From the NCBI RefSeq assembly GCF_052857255.1, contig NC_135500.1, forward strand, positions 165,970,683 to 166,034,682: a DNA stretch of 64,000 bases, given 5' to 3'. The position numbers were made by a program, and so were the translations under genes. This DNA comes from Amblyomma americanum (taxonomy: Eukaryota > Arthropoda > Arachnida > Ixodida > Ixodidae). The notes below the pieces were generated by a model. The model had not been told where the DNA came from and ran no database searches. It worked only from the letters and a program-made list of their open reading frames with translations. Below are positions 1 through 12,777 of this stretch, piece by piece (the stretch's first letter is position 1; every line of letters begins with the position of its first letter).

Positions 1-171
1 GGCTACGAAAATGTATAATCACATGTCGACTGACTTTATTTTTTTTTGGCAGCGTTAGAACGATGGTTTTTGTAGCAAAAAAGTCCAACGTCTAACAGAT
101 TTTGAATAGTATGCATAAAAAACCAGCGTGCTAGTCCCTAAAACTTTTCACAGTTCGACGAAAATGTAATG

Positions 172-310
172 GTATAGCGGTGGTCTTGTGGTAGAGAACC
201 TACCTCGCATTCGGGAGGTGCTTAATTCTTTCGATTTCCAGTGCTGCCGGGTACCCACCAGTTTTCTGATGGGTACCAGATTTCCCCCGGCCTTGTGCTC
301 TTATTTTTTT
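172..310 (+). mobile_element. tRNA-derived SINE-like fragment
   Basis: The stretch starts with a tRNA-like head: an A-box-like segment (GTGGTCTTGTGGTAGAG, about 180-196), then an anticodon-arm-like ACCTC...GAGGT pairing, and a weak B-box-like TTTCGATTTCC. It continues into a non-tRNA body containing the small inverted motif GGGTACCCACC/GATGGGTACC. This arrangement is typical of tRNA-derived SINEs, and similar bodies are common in tick DNA (from memory, not searched). No T-stem pairing good enough for a working tRNA is visible, so it is called a SINE and not a tRNA gene. The 3' limit is approximate. Confidence 0.45.
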
Positions 311-1884
311 GGGCGTAGAATCATTGGGAAATGGGTCTTGCACCTTTAGGGCTTGCGATCCCCTGTCACGTTTAAGGCACCGCTTTGGTATACACAGGTG
401 CGTTTATTTTAGTTTCGTTCTATTTGTTTCTTTTTGTGCCCCTAATGTATGAACGTTTGATGTTACGTGAAAAATTAAGATATATGTGAAAGTTCTTGGT
501 CAGTATTTCGTGCCACTGTGTGTAAATGAGCTGGCTTGTTTTGTGGTCGCCTTGAACGGATGTTGGGAATGCGATTGGAGTTCTAGGTGGCAGGAGGAAC
601 GAATGACAAAACTCTACGTATTGTTGTGTGAGAACAGGAGAGGTAAAAAATTACTAAACAGGAGCGTTAGCGAGCAAAGATTCCACTGCAAAAAATAGAG
701 CGTTTAATGTACTCCAGGCATAGCGCTAGGCCTAGTCGGGAATACCGCCATTGAATCCTGCGCCTTCGTTTAGCGAAGAAGTTCTTTGTGGCACCAGAAC
801 AGTGTCACACGAATAAGGAGATATGAAGTGAGATCATAGTGGTCGAAGTTCTCTCGCAGGAAATTGTTTCCGCTCACTACAATGTGCACGATGGCACGTG
901 ACGAGGATTGAAGAAGTATGTGATAGCGGCGTAAGTGTGGAAAGCGCTGCCGTGAAGGGCAGTAATTTATAGTTCCCGATTTAAAACAAAACTGCCAGAT
1001 CCTTGAAAACCTAAAAAGACGTAGCAAAGAGCACAGGCTTCACTAAGGTCAGATGCAAAGGAGATTGGACTGGCAGCTATTAAACTTTATGTCGTTAGGG
1101 GTTTCGTTCTGGAGGCATTTTACGGTTCACGGTGTATTGATGAGGTTGCGACTCATGTGGGTAGGTGAAGCTGAACGAAATTCGGGAAACGAAGGGCGCA
1201 GGTGGCAAGAATACGAGAGCGGCCCTTCTATACCGAGCAGCTGATATTAGGAGAGGTTTTCGTAGAGCACAAACGTCTTCGAGTGGATGGGTAAAATAGT
1301 TTAACGGTTCTGAACTCAGTTCCTGCATATAAATAAAATAATTCCTTTAACGTGCGGATGAATTGAAATGTGAATAACTAGTACAGTTTGAAGCGCATAA
1401 TAGTCTCTACTAGGCCTTTCTAATAACGTTAAGGTAACACCAGAGACTGTGAAAGAAGCCAGGAAGTTGACAGCCAACCATGCAAGCAGTAGCACCCTCT
1501 AAGTCTTTAGATTAAAGGACACAGTCATAGAGTGGCAAAGAAAATTTAGCTCCCCAAAATTTGTTAAACTGCTTAACCCAAATACCTGGGTGGCTACGCG
1601 AAGCTCTCATTGAATTTAATAGACACATAAAAACGGTGGCCGGTAAAAGCTTTACGAAGTCTTGAAAAATTACCTTTTGAGAAAAGGAAATGGCATAGTA
1701 ACTGTCTCACATCTCGGTAGACACCCGTAGCACGCCGTAAGCTTAGAAAAGAAGGTCGGAGTGAAAGAAAAAGATAGAAAAAGGTGGTGGTGGTCAAATA
1801 CTTTTATTGGCTCCAAAACAGTGCGTACGGGGAGGTATGATTTGACCGTCTCTTAAGGGGAAGGCCCTCAAAAACTGTAGGTGA
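311..1884. other. No recognised gene
   Basis: AT-leaning sequence with only short, unrelated open frames (longest about 85 codons). No domain, splice-site chain, repeat array or RNA gene was recognised. The right edge (about 1,800-1,884) may belong to the tail of the neighbouring minus-strand SINE, but the match there is too weak to assign. Confidence 0.4.
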
Positions 1885-2071
1885 GGTCTGTATTATAGGG
1901 CTCCGGAATAATTCCGACCATATAAGAATTTTTAACACGCAGTGACATCGCGCAGCAAGCGGGTGCATTTGCGTTTCGTCCCCACATAAACGCGGCCGCC
2001 TCAACCGGATTCGAACCCAGGAACTCCGGCACAGTAGCCGAGTGCGCTAACCACTGAGCCACCGCGGCGGG
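1885..2071 (-). mobile_element. Ruka-like tRNA-derived SINE (diverged)
   Basis: Read on the minus strand from 2,071, it begins with a tRNA-like head whose A box (TGGCTCAGTGG) and B box (GGTTCGAATCC) are intact. The body then shows GCGATGTCACTGCGTGTTAA and GGTCGGAATTATTCCGGAGC. The same landmarks occur in the plus-strand copy at 19,141, where they read GCGATGTCAGTGCACGTTAA and GGTCGAAATTATTCCGGAGC. This matches the tick Ruka-type SINE as I remember it. Several substitutions and loss of similarity past about 1,885 suggest an old or 3'-truncated insertion. Confidence 0.8.
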
Positions 2072-5000
2072 TGTTGCGACGGGTCATTTGAACGTGGCGA
2101 AATCCGAAAGAGATGCAAATGGAACGCTATGGCTGAGTCTCATATATGCAGACTGGCGCATTGCAGCCGCACTAAAGCGTACACTTTCTCCCCTACAAAT
2201 GCTCCGACGGCGGTGAAACTCATAGAATCAGCAACACCAACGGCGACTTCAATTCAGCGACCCACGAGCGGCTGCGTCTAATTGCAACGCGCGTTTAGTG
2301 TGGCGAAAGCGGTCGGGGTTGTAGGAACGTGCTCGTAGTTGTCTCGAATTTACCTTTTATACCTATTTTGGCACTGTCTGCCTCCTTCAGAGGGGGTGGG
2401 TGAGCTGGCTCTTCGCAGCCGGCAACTCTCACGCCAGCTGTGCTGGGAAATCAACCGTAATGCTCGGAGCTGCCGAGAAGTTTGAAAACGAGACACGACT
2501 GGGTCCCCCTCTATAGAGAATTGCATCAGCTGCTGTTTGTTTAACTGCAACGCCCATTCTGTGCTGCCTCTCGAATGGCAGTCTGGCGGCTCCGCTTAGC
2601 CTCCAGCGGCGGCGCGACCTAAGCCAGGAGGATTCGAGAAACGGTCGGAGACGCCGTATTGCGAGCTCATACGGGCTTCTGCGAGGCAGGGCACCTATGT
2701 GTATACCTCAGCGACGCTGTTATACATCCGTAATTCTAGGAACCGATGGAGCTCGTCCAGGCCGCCGCACGTTTCTGTTGTGAATTACGGGCTGCAGTTG
2801 CTATGCAAAGGGCAAAGTTAGAGTCGTGTGCTGCGTGTGAGGTGGAGCATTCATCGAAGCCATGGCTCTCGCCTTAGATATACTGGAAAGGAAGATTGAA
2901 AGGTTCTCCTAGAAATTGCAAGTTATTTCGTGCCTATGTGCATGCTCGTTGCAACGCTATAGAAAATAAATAATTCATTGTTATCATTCCATCTAAACAG
3001 CAAGGCTCTTTTAACTTCCAGTATTTTTATGTTCTTTCGATACCAAGAAGGTGTCCCTAGAAAATAAACTTTGCGCTACACTTACGTTAAGATTCAGCGA
3101 AAACTACAAATGATTGCAGTGATAGGGGATGTTATTCATTTTTTAAGTCAGACGAAAAACATATGGCGAAGTGGAGCGAGGAGATGGATAAAAAGACCCC
3201 TTTAGGAGATCCGTAAAAAAAAAGAAACGTTTGCAGAGTGCAGCGAAAATTTTTCTATCTCCAACTATTTGTGATAGCAACGTGCTCTGCTCGTAAATTT
3301 TGTCATATTGCTCCACACAATGCGCCGCACAGGTGCATAAAAACCATAGAATAATATCGATTCTGCGTCTGTTGAATGGGCCTACAGGCTGGCGCAGTCC
3401 TTGTATAAATCACCAAGATGGCTAATTCCTCGCCACGCACGCAACCGTCTGCACCTGGCCCGATGCAGCACATTAGCGGAGAGACCAGACGGATAATCAC
3501 TAAAGACAGGGTAACAGAAAGAAATGTCATCAAAGGAGCATAAGAATGTTGTTTCTGGAGTGCTGCGTGCTCTGAGCATGGAAGCCAGCAAATCAGCGTT
3601 CGCGGTAGAAGAGAAAACGCTGACGGGAAGAGGTCGTATATGAAATGGCTTCGAGGAAAAAGGAACCTATTATGAGCTCTCGAAAGGCACTTGCTGCAGC
3701 AGACATCCGGTGATGGGCGAAGGAAAAATTTCTGAGGGCACTTAAGTCTGCTTACGTGGAGGAATGCGAAAACATGGGACTTTCTAGAATGCGGGTTTTT
3801 TGCCACGATGCCAGTACGCGTTCTATTTATTATTATTTGTTTATTTCTTATAATCTTTTTTGTTTTCATTAATTTTTATTTTTTAACTTCTTGTGTACTT
3901 TTTATTTTATTTGTTTTAAATTTGATGGCGTCACTTGATTGACAGGTGAGGCGGACACTTTCAGCGAACGGACACTTCCTGCGCACACTGAAGAGGCAAG
4001 TAGGGCTTTTGCCTTAAAAACTCTACCACCATCGTGTCTCTGGCGCCCAACCAGGAACTCAGCTGACATGTGTCGAGATTTTTTTCAGGGTGAGACGCAG
4101 TGTGGGCCTGTGCTCTTAGGCTCTAGTCGTCTTTCGAGTTCCCAGGAAAACTAGCATCCACCTCAGACCCTCATCGACCTTTCCCTAATTCGTTGCTAAT
4201 ATAGAAGCCTAAATCGGTGTTTCACGTATGCATGAGTTACTAGAGATAGCATGTCAGCGTGATGAAGCTTGGCACCCAGAGCATAAAATCGCGCGGCAGA
4301 AATTTGTTGTTGTTACTATGGCACCAAACATTGGAGAATTTCTGCAAGCGAATCTCTCTTAACGACATAAACACTGTACCTAGAGCAGTGTCTCCGTAAA
4401 AGAGCTGTGTCGTCGTTCTCTCGCCGTGTTTGTCTTTTTTAGCGCTGACCTGTTTCAAACGAAATGCTTAACCAACTAGCCCAGCACCAAGTTTTGATAA
4501 AAGAGCGGACCCTCGTTGCAACGAAAAAACTGCATCAGTCACGACAAAGTAAATTTTGTCGCTAGGACAAGAGACCAGCTAACGCTAGCGAAAATATAGC
4601 TGTGACAAGAATCTGGTTAAGTCAGCACGCCGGAAAAAGTTACGGTATCTTAGGACAGTCCCAATCGTCATTATTATCCGGGCAGAGCTTTTCTCGCATA
4701 CCCTTCTAGTTCGCAATCAATGGGAACGTAGAATTTTTTACTTTTTTTTTACTCACACCTGTTGATAACTTTTTCTAGAGAATGTTGCAAGAAATGTAGA
4801 AAGTTGAAAATGTTTACGGTACATAAATTAGTCTGACACACCCAAAAATATGTCGAGTGCGTACTCTTTGCGCTAAGTCGTAGAAGTCTTCCATAAATAG
4901 AGCGCAAACCCACTTCAGTGATGCACATTGTAAATGCGTTCTATACGTCAACAAACTAAGGCTATTAAAAAAAGAACCAGAAAATAAAGCTTTGTTTTTG

Positions 5001-6204
5001 AAAATCGGTAGACATTCAAATGCTACGAACATTGAAAATTGTTTTGATATACTGTTTAAGCGAAATTTGTTTTATTTATTTGTTTTTTACAAATATCTCA
5101 AGGACCCTTCAGTGAGGGCTGCGGGTGCGGAACAAAAGACGGGTATTGCGACACTGCAGAGTTGTCCATCACTGCTCTTGTTGGGCTGTGTTGCTTCGTA
5201 ATTTTTATGTTTATTTTTAAAAATCTGAACGTTTCATAGTACGTTTCTTCTCTACACTAAAGAGGCCACAACAAAAATTGCTACATTCCATAAGAAACGT
5301 TTCCGCAGCCTATGTTCCACAAACAGGTGAGGGGGAGGAGACTGACCACGGTGTAATATAAGGCATTGCTCCCAAATTCCCGGGAAGAAAATGGACTGGG
5401 AAAAAACGGGAATAAAAGGACGCAGCATTCATTACCATGACAGGTCGAACCTGGTGGAGAATATCCCAGACGACAGGAAATCGATGCTGCGTGGTCGGTC
5501 AGTCAGGGCAAATGAGCAAGGGGCTAAAGTCGGCCCAGGGGAGAATCAGAATAGCAGGATGCCCGGTGACCGGCACGGATCTCTCGTCCTTATGTCAGCC
5601 CCTGCTGTGGGCGTTGTGAGTTATCGGCGGGGACTGTGGATTAGGCACACGGCAAGGGTGATTACAGTGGGGACAGGAGGATGAAGAATCTCGTAGTAAT
5701 GTGCATTTGTGTCTTCGGTTAGTCAGCAAGAAAAGATAGTCACTGTGTCACGGCCGGGGGATGAACAGCTTAGATGTACTACTGCACATATAAACGAAAT
5801 ACATACATAGAAACCTGTGCTCTTATTGTGTTCTTGTCTTTCACGTAAGACACCTCGGGCAGATTGTGGTCTTAGTTCTCTATTATTGAGATTTCTGGGC
5901 TCTGCGTGCACTCGCGAAGAAGAGTGACAGTTGAATTATCTCTGCTTTTGCGATGAGTCGTACGTACAGTCCTCTACCTCTTCTCAAATCTCGTCGTAAT
6001 TTATCGCTCGGTTTTACGCACTACGCATTTTTCCTCCAAGTCGCTCACTTTGACGCTTGCGAAAGAAAAGCTTATGGTAAGTGCCGCTCTAGACTCTTGG
6101 GAAGTGATATTGAACGCCCTTGTTTGCTTCACTGCAGCATTCTAAATCACAGTTTTTAAGCTGTAGGACTGAACCCACGGGGTCAGGCCGTTGGTGAAAT
6201 GCAT
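2072..6204. other. No recognised gene
   Basis: This stretch has no recognisable gene. The longest open frame is 188 codons on the minus strand (3,303-3,869). It is rich in Ser, Leu, Arg and Cys, has no domain I recognise, and overlaps other equally plain frames, so I treat it as chance. A 97-codon plus-strand frame begins at an ATG at 5,391 in a slightly GC-richer patch, but no family is apparent. No array, RNA gene or TE protein was recognised. Confidence 0.35.
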
Positions 6205-6330
6205 GGAGTCAAGTCAAGTTTATTTTAGCTTCTGTCGTACAAAAACCGCGGGTAATGAGAAAAATGCGGTTCGCAATGACCGCTTGATAAGCTTCGTCGT
6301 GCTAAGTAAGTGCAGCATCGTGGTTGTGGC
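6205..6330 (-). mobile_element. Possible LINE 3' tail
   Basis: On the minus strand the sequence ends with TAAAATAAACTTGACTTGAC: a polyadenylation-like AATAAA followed by short TTGAC units. CR1/L2-type LINEs often end in such short tandem repeats instead of poly(A). No RT coding is visible upstream, so at most a few dozen bases of 3' UTR are present. This is inference from the tail shape only. Confidence 0.3.
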
Positions 6331-9300
6331 CTAATGTTGCAATGACTGTTTTTTTATTTTATGACTTGCTTCGCATTGAATCAAATTAGAACGCCTTCGT
6401 GAAGGTCTTGATATAGATCTAATTCTCTTCACTTTACTATGTGGTTGTTATGCATTCCTGAACACACGCAATAATTTCATAGTTTCAGCGCTTGTGTTTT
6501 GCTGCTGTTTTTCTGGTACTTCATTTAAATACCCTTCTTTTCATCGAACAGGGTCGTGTCTACAGAGTGAGGCGTCAGTTGGCTTTTTAGTTTGGTTTAG
6601 TTCATAGAGTTTGACGTCCCAAAGCTACTCAGGCTATAGAAAACGCAGTTGTCATTTTTTATTTTATGATAATACGTGACCCGAGAAGAGGTAAACAAAT
6701 TGGTATCGTAAAAGACCTTTAACCCTGAGTCTAAAGAGCAACAGTAACTTCGAACTTCAAGAAATAAAGTCGTCATTCTTACTGGAAGACGATTAGTTGT
6801 AAAAAAGTGTCTTTACTACTGTCCTTTTCTAACGTTGAGCTTCTCAATGGCCGAAGCTTGAGAAAGAGCTCAGCAGAAAAATTGAAAATGCTGTTTCTCA
6901 GACACAATATTGGAAAACTCATTTTGCGGCCGGAGCAGAAAGCACAATTTTTGCACCTCAATTTACAGATGAAAATATTTCCAGATCTCCCTTTATACCA
7001 AGGCAGTGCCATTGACACAGTGGAGCACGACGAAGGCCGCTTTTCAAATTACCTTCTTAACAACCCTAAAACAGATCAATAGCATCCCATAGAATCGATT
7101 GTTCCAAGTTGTAGTTTTTTATAATATTAGGCTCACACGGTACTCATCTATGAACAACTTATCTTAGTCTCAAGATAGAACGGACTTGCTTTGCCAAGTC
7201 GAGATTTCAGCTATACTTTGCTCACCTAAGTTTCTAAGGTATATATTGTATTCCTTAATTCAGTGCATGCTTTAAAATATGTGTTCTGGTTTCATATCTG
7301 TACCTTCATGGTTTCTATAAACACTTGAATAGCAATCTTATAATTTTTGTGCGTAATGATATCATATAAGTAACGCATATTCTGTGTCAACCTGCTAATG
7401 GGGAGCGGAGCAAGCACTAAGGCACGAACAATTCACTGTCATGAACCAGTTGTATATTCGTGTCCATTTAATCATAGTGACCTCCAAGTTAACCATAAAC
7501 TACTTTCTTGAAATTCAGGGAAGCTGGCCGCTCTGAAACCGGGGCGTTTATGCACCGCCGGTGATGGCATGTCGAGAGATTTGGGTGTTCAAAAAGTGAA
7601 TTCTGTCTGGAGTTGTAACAATCACAGCTCGGCGATTGCGATAAAGAGCTCTGCATGGGTTTGTCATGCGTCGCATTTGATGATTTACAACTTCAGTTGT
7701 ATTGTTATAGTTTCGGAAAATTCCTCCCGCCCGCTCACATCCTTCAGACTGGTAACGCGGCGCAGTATAATGAAGGCGGGCATACACCAAGAAATTAAAA
7801 TGGTACGTGCGCTATGTCAGTATTGAATTTCGCATATAATGAGGAGCGTAATATGAAATTTAGATCACCAGTAAAAGGAGGAAGCGGAGAAAAAAAAAGA
7901 ATCTTACGCACCGGACAAGCATTTTTTTGCGAGGAAAAATTGCTCAAAATATCACTCCCAATCTAGGTCATATGTATTGACCAAGGTTTTCAATAGATTC
8001 ATCTGAACTACTGCATTGTCCTTGTTATGTTGCCTATTCCGTTGGAGCCGGCCTTTCTCGGGACGTATCGACCGCGCTTTTTTTTGCGATCCAATTCACG
8101 AGAAAATAGAGATTATCTGTCCGTTCAGATAAGCCTCCTACCTTTGGCCGAAATCCTCATGATGATGTCATGAGGGTTACGGGCCACACAAAGCACTTGT
8201 GCGTGTACGCTTTAATTATATATTTTCATTTCAGTTGTACTTTTTTTCTTTGGTTTGGCCGTGCTCCTGCTACAAGGATTTATTTGATGTTTTTTTCTAA
8301 AATCAACTTTTGGTTCGTCATCACACGTAAATTTTTGTCTGGGATTTGCCTTTCATAGTTTTGTCTCTCTTCGAGCGTTCATTCTCTTGGACCCCTGTAT
8401 ATTCTAGCTTTTTCTTTTTCTGTCACGGCTTATATTTTTTTTTTCTGACGACCTCAGCCTGTTCGGAAATGCCCACTATGGTGCTTGTTGCACAGTGCAC
8501 GTCTCCGCCTTCGCTATAGTCACTGCTTTTCGCCAAGACTGATCGTGAGAGAGAACGCCGGCAAAAAATTTGCGACTGACACGGGACAATCAAAGGAGAA
8601 TTTTTCCGCTACCAGAAAGAGTGCCAATATGAACGGCTCCTAGCTTGTAGCCGCTGAGACGGGGAGCGAGCCGAATAGTATGTTGCGTAGTGTTTTGACG
8701 TCGTGCGACGGTACGTTCTTGAACATCCACCGTTGTGTTTTGAAATAGCTACTCGCTGGTGCAAGCATTCCAACAAAAAAGGCTGCGTAAGGTAGTGGTT
8801 CCAAAGTATTTAAAACCGAAATATTTTAAAAAAGGCACGCGAACTTGCTGTGTATAGCACGCGAGCTTAAACGCAATCCAACGGCACCAGACTAACAATG
8901 CTCGTAAAGGGAAGCATTTCTAACGTTTCGAAAAGCAAACACAAAAGTTTCTTGAGAATGTATGCGTTTATGTGCCTCTATTGTTTCATATTTTTATGAG
9001 TTCTCTAAAATAACTGAAAAAGACAATTTAATTACTGCAGAATGACTATGCAGCCAAAAGGGCTGTGGAGAACGCTGAAGTTTTGTTCCAGATTCGTGAA
9101 AGCTCATTTTTGTGAACAATTATGAGAATTTCTGAGTGTAACATGAACATTTCATTTCGAAAACAAGCAGTTTTAGAAGCTGAATGCTGAGCAGATCAGT
9201 ATGTGAAATTACCGAGAACGTTTTCAACGTCCTCCAAGCGTTTTGCACGACCGATTGATTAAAGAACAGAAAAAGTTTGTCTTTTGGGGGACGAAAGAGA

Positions 9301-10146
9301 ACAAGAGATATTTTACCCATGGTATAAGCATGTTCCATATATTCCAAATTCAAGCGACAGAACGATGTCTGAACATTACTTAGCGGCTGCCGAGAAAGTG
9401 GAGATTTTTCTAGTCTAAATGGCGGGCATTGTTTCCAGGAAGAAAAATAAAAACTTATTTTCTAGCAATAAAGCCAGACACACGAAATTTCTTAGTATTA
9501 AGTACTAAGATCAAGTAATGCGAAGAGAAGCCCAGAGAAAGCCATTAGCAATTGTCTGAATCAAACTGTGGGCCTTCATGGAGAAAATGAACAATGCAGT
9601 TAATATAAAAAACACTGAGCTTATCGCCGATAAATAAATTTTAGCTAAACTGCGTGCTCTACAGGAAGATTTCTGCAAAGAGAATGAAAAATGGGTAATT
9701 AAAGCAGTAAATATTTAAATTCAAAGCGAGTTCTTACCTATCTTACATCTTTTGACGGTAGCTATGTGCTGTAAAACAAGAGTCTCATACGGCACCGATG
9801 GCACTTCCGTTGTTCCGCGCATGTCGATTACTATCAATTTTTGTGAGGGCAAAAAGAACCTGTAAAGACCACTCCGGCATTTCACTCTAATGCGTTGAGC
9901 TCAACTTTTCCTTTCATTATTACAGTGTTCATGATCAAGCCAAATTTCAGGCACGTTTCTTAGAAATGAACGCACTGCCCGGAACACGAAATAGCGGCTA
10001 AATGCGGCGCTTAACGTGGTTTTCTTTTCTGCTCAATGTTTTTTGCCGAGCGAACAAGTAGCCAAGTGGTTAAAACATTGTCCTTCATTGTCCTTCAATA
10101 TACATCCCATGCAAGCGTTACTCAGAAAAACATTGAAAGCCAGATC
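6331..10146. other. No recognised gene
   Basis: AT-rich sequence with short frames only; the best is a 91-codon plus-strand frame at 6,807-7,082 with no recognisable domain. A perfect 8-bp-stem hairpin with a 5-nt loop sits at 8,155-8,175 (CCTCATGA/TCATGAGG). At about 10,079-10,098 a 10-mer (GTCCTTCATT/GTCCTTCAAT) is tandemly doubled. Confidence 0.35.
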
Positions 10147-10443
10147 GTTTAAGGCCCAGTTACGCAGAAAATCTGGCGTTGGCGTTGTCGGCGTTGTGAG
10201 CGATAAATAGTGTGGCGTAGGGTATGGCTCTGGCAATTACCCGCGGTGAACAAAACTTACGTGGCCAAGCTAGGTCACGTGACCTGATTGGGTCTTCAAA
10301 CCCTACCCACTGGATTGTGAGCAAACTAACCACCCTGGCAGGTGGCAGTTCAATTAATGGTCTTGGGTCGCACGAGAGCCGCCGGTGGCAGCACCTGTCA
10401 TCGCAGGGCATGGCGCATTCCTTAACCGGTGCATCATAGGGCA
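10147..10443 (-). repeat. SINE-like dispersed repeat, copy 1
   Basis: On the minus strand the sequence shares a block with two other places in the window: ACCATTAATTGAACTGCCACC here, ACCATTAATTTAACTGCCACC near 50,760, and a diverged form near 52,450. The upstream part, with ...GCTGCCACCGG... followed by ...TGCGACCC..., also matches 52,385-52,415. The downstream end (CAACGCCAACGCCAGATTTTCTGCG) resembles a repeat terminus I recall from tick genomes. The copy contains a perfect 14-bp palindrome, AGGTCACGTGACCT, at 10,272-10,285. Boundaries are approximate. Confidence 0.55.
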
Positions 10444-12580
10444 AGGAGTGGTATGATGATTCCAGGGACATATGACTGTAAATTTGAGAGTGAAAACTTC
10501 CTCATATATGGGCATTAACTCCTTAAACCTTCCGCGTCATATTCTTAAAGCGGAGCTTAGATGTCTACGCCATATTTTTTTTATGTAACTATCAAGCAAA
10601 CAACTGCAAGAAAGAACAGAGCACAAGAACAAGTTATCGAAAACTCTCCACAACTCTTCCCCTCAACGCACGCCTATAATCTGTGTTGAGTTAGTTGCTT
10701 GGCGGTGACGTTCCTTTCGTTTTTGCATGGCCGAATTTATTCGCATTTGTGGGCTAAGTTTGGGCCTTATCTGCTGAAAACTGTTCCGAATGCGTTCTAT
10801 GAGAATTTTTTTTTGTTCCGACGCTGTTGGGTTACCAGCGTTCGTGAAATGGCGGGGACTCATGGGCTGTCTGGTGTACAAAAGCTCTCGCTCAGACCAT
10901 CGAAGAATCGAGATACGGTTGCAAGAAGCACTGATCCTCTTGCGCTTCGCTAGTGTTAGGGATCTAAGAGGATACTCTCTTCCAGAATGCTGATAAATGG
11001 CGGAGAAATTTGTAAAAGAGCATGGAACCAACAGAGCGATACAGCAAAGAGGTTTTTCAAAAAAGTGTTCTTTAAATAGGAAGAGGATGCAAGTGAAAGA
11101 TGAAGCAGAGCATTTTACAACTATTTGCGACTATTTGTACTACTCTGTAATAGTGTACTCCAAATGTCCTGCGCTGGTTAAAGTGCGATATCGAAACCCT
11201 AGTGCTAAGTTACGACTCTGACAAGCCAATGATATGGTGATCTTTATGACCAACACTAATTCTTGTCTCTTTTTCAGCTTCTTGAGGTTTTTGATCCTTC
11301 ACTTGAGCAAAAATGTAGCTCCCCTGAAACCCGGAGCAGTTTATAGGGAAAATTAGGAGAAATGGGCCGATACAAAATGCAGCCTGCTGTGTTTATAGTT
11401 CTTAAGAACTATTGAAAAAAAATGCTTAGGTGGTCAGCGAAAGGTATACAATGGCAGGCGTGAGTTCCTTTCTATAAATTTGTGGCACATTGAAATAAGC
11501 CAAATAAGAATCTCCCACTGTCTTCTAACAGAGGTTTCGCGTCATCGCATTTTTTCAGTGTGGCTAATCGCATTTGTCTAATTTTTTCACAGAAAGGGCG
11601 CTAGATACCTTTCCTTCCGATTCCTTTAGATGAAATGTCTCAAATGACATCGTGTTTACGCTGATGGCGCTTAGCTTCGAACCAGGGCTCCCCTAATCTG
11701 TTGTTTATTGAGAATAATTAGTTGTGGAATCCATTCGCGTTCCTTCTCTGATTAATATGTGCTGTCATTCGAGCTGTCGCTGTCCTTCACAAACGTGAAA
11801 TGGCTTGGCAGAGTTTTTATTCTTAAAGCTTCGACTTTTGCGGAAACTTGGATTACCACAACGATCGAAAAGGCTTCCACTACGCTACCTCCTATGAAGA
11901 TTCTCAATATTACTGTACTGATATAGAAAGCAGATGATGTTGCACTGCATCCTGTATGCACAGTCCCAAGAATGCCGGAAAGCTTTGGTTTTACATTCGA
12001 TCTGGCTATTGTTTGGCACAAAACTTTGATTCAACCATAACAAGACGACTGTTCTCGCCGCAAACCTCGAGCAAATGCAGTGAAAATTTGAGCACCATCT
12101 TAGCACTTGCGTTAAATTTATTGAATAAGCGGAAAAACCTATTGCTAAAATAGATTTTTTTTTCTGTGCGAATAGGAGGGCACTGTGGCACAGCTGTCGA
12201 TTCAGAGGCCGAATCCTCGTTTTTGTCCTAACACGCCAGATCGAGTGCTCCTTAGGAACTCGCATAGATGGTGGCGCCAGGTTTCGCTACAGTGAGTGCC
12301 CTGCCTCTAGGACGCAAAGACATACATACGCTGTGCGGCACTATGGACAGCCTCGATCCTCGCTCTGTGACGGAGAGTAAGGTCCTCGGACTGCGGCCAC
12401 AGCAATCGACTGCCCTCAAAATTCACAAAGTACCGTTTAGTTATCTGAAAGCAGTCTGCTTGCGCCACTGATTGTGATCCTCAATTCTTCTCCTTCTTCC
12501 TTTTTACATATCTTTGTTCTTCTCCCACAGTGTAGGGCAGCTGACTGGAGCACCTTCTGGTTAACCTCCCTCCCTTTCCT
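10444..12580. other. No recognised gene
   Basis: Short open frames on both strands (up to 126 codons, minus, 11,885-12,265) without recognisable domains. No RNA gene or TE protein was seen. Confidence 0.35.
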
Positions 12581-12777
12581 CTTCCTTCCTTCCTTCCTTC
12601 CTTCCTTCCTTCCTTCCTTCCTTCCTTCCTTCCTTCCTTCCTTCCTTCCTTCCTTCCTTCCTTCCTTCCTTCCTTCCTTCCTTCCTTCCTTCCTTCCTTC
12701 CTTCCTTCCTTCCTTCCTTCCTTCCTTCCTTCCTTCCTTCCTTCCTTTCCTCCTCCTCCTCCTCCTCCTCCTCCTCT
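12581..12777. repeat. (CTTC)n-(TCC)n polypyrimidine microsatellite
   Basis: About 41 uninterrupted CTTC units run from 12,581 to about 12,747, followed directly by about ten CTC/TCC units to about 12,777. The plus strand is pure pyrimidine across the whole compound tract. The long open frames through it (poly Leu-Pro-Ser on plus, poly Lys-Glu-Gly-Arg on minus) are products of the repeat and not genes. Confidence 0.98.

Noticed and set aside
174..245. A functional tRNA gene
   Set aside because: The B box and T arm are degraded and the acceptor stem does not pair; a SINE head explains it.
3303..3869. 188-codon open frame on the minus strand, the longest frame outside TEs and tandem repeats
   Set aside because: No recognisable domain, biased low-complexity composition and no splice or promoter context. 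One frame of this size is plausible by chance when six frames of 64 kb are scanned.
12581..12777. CRISPR-like or satellite array
   Set aside because: A simple microsatellite without spacers; the window is eukaryotic.
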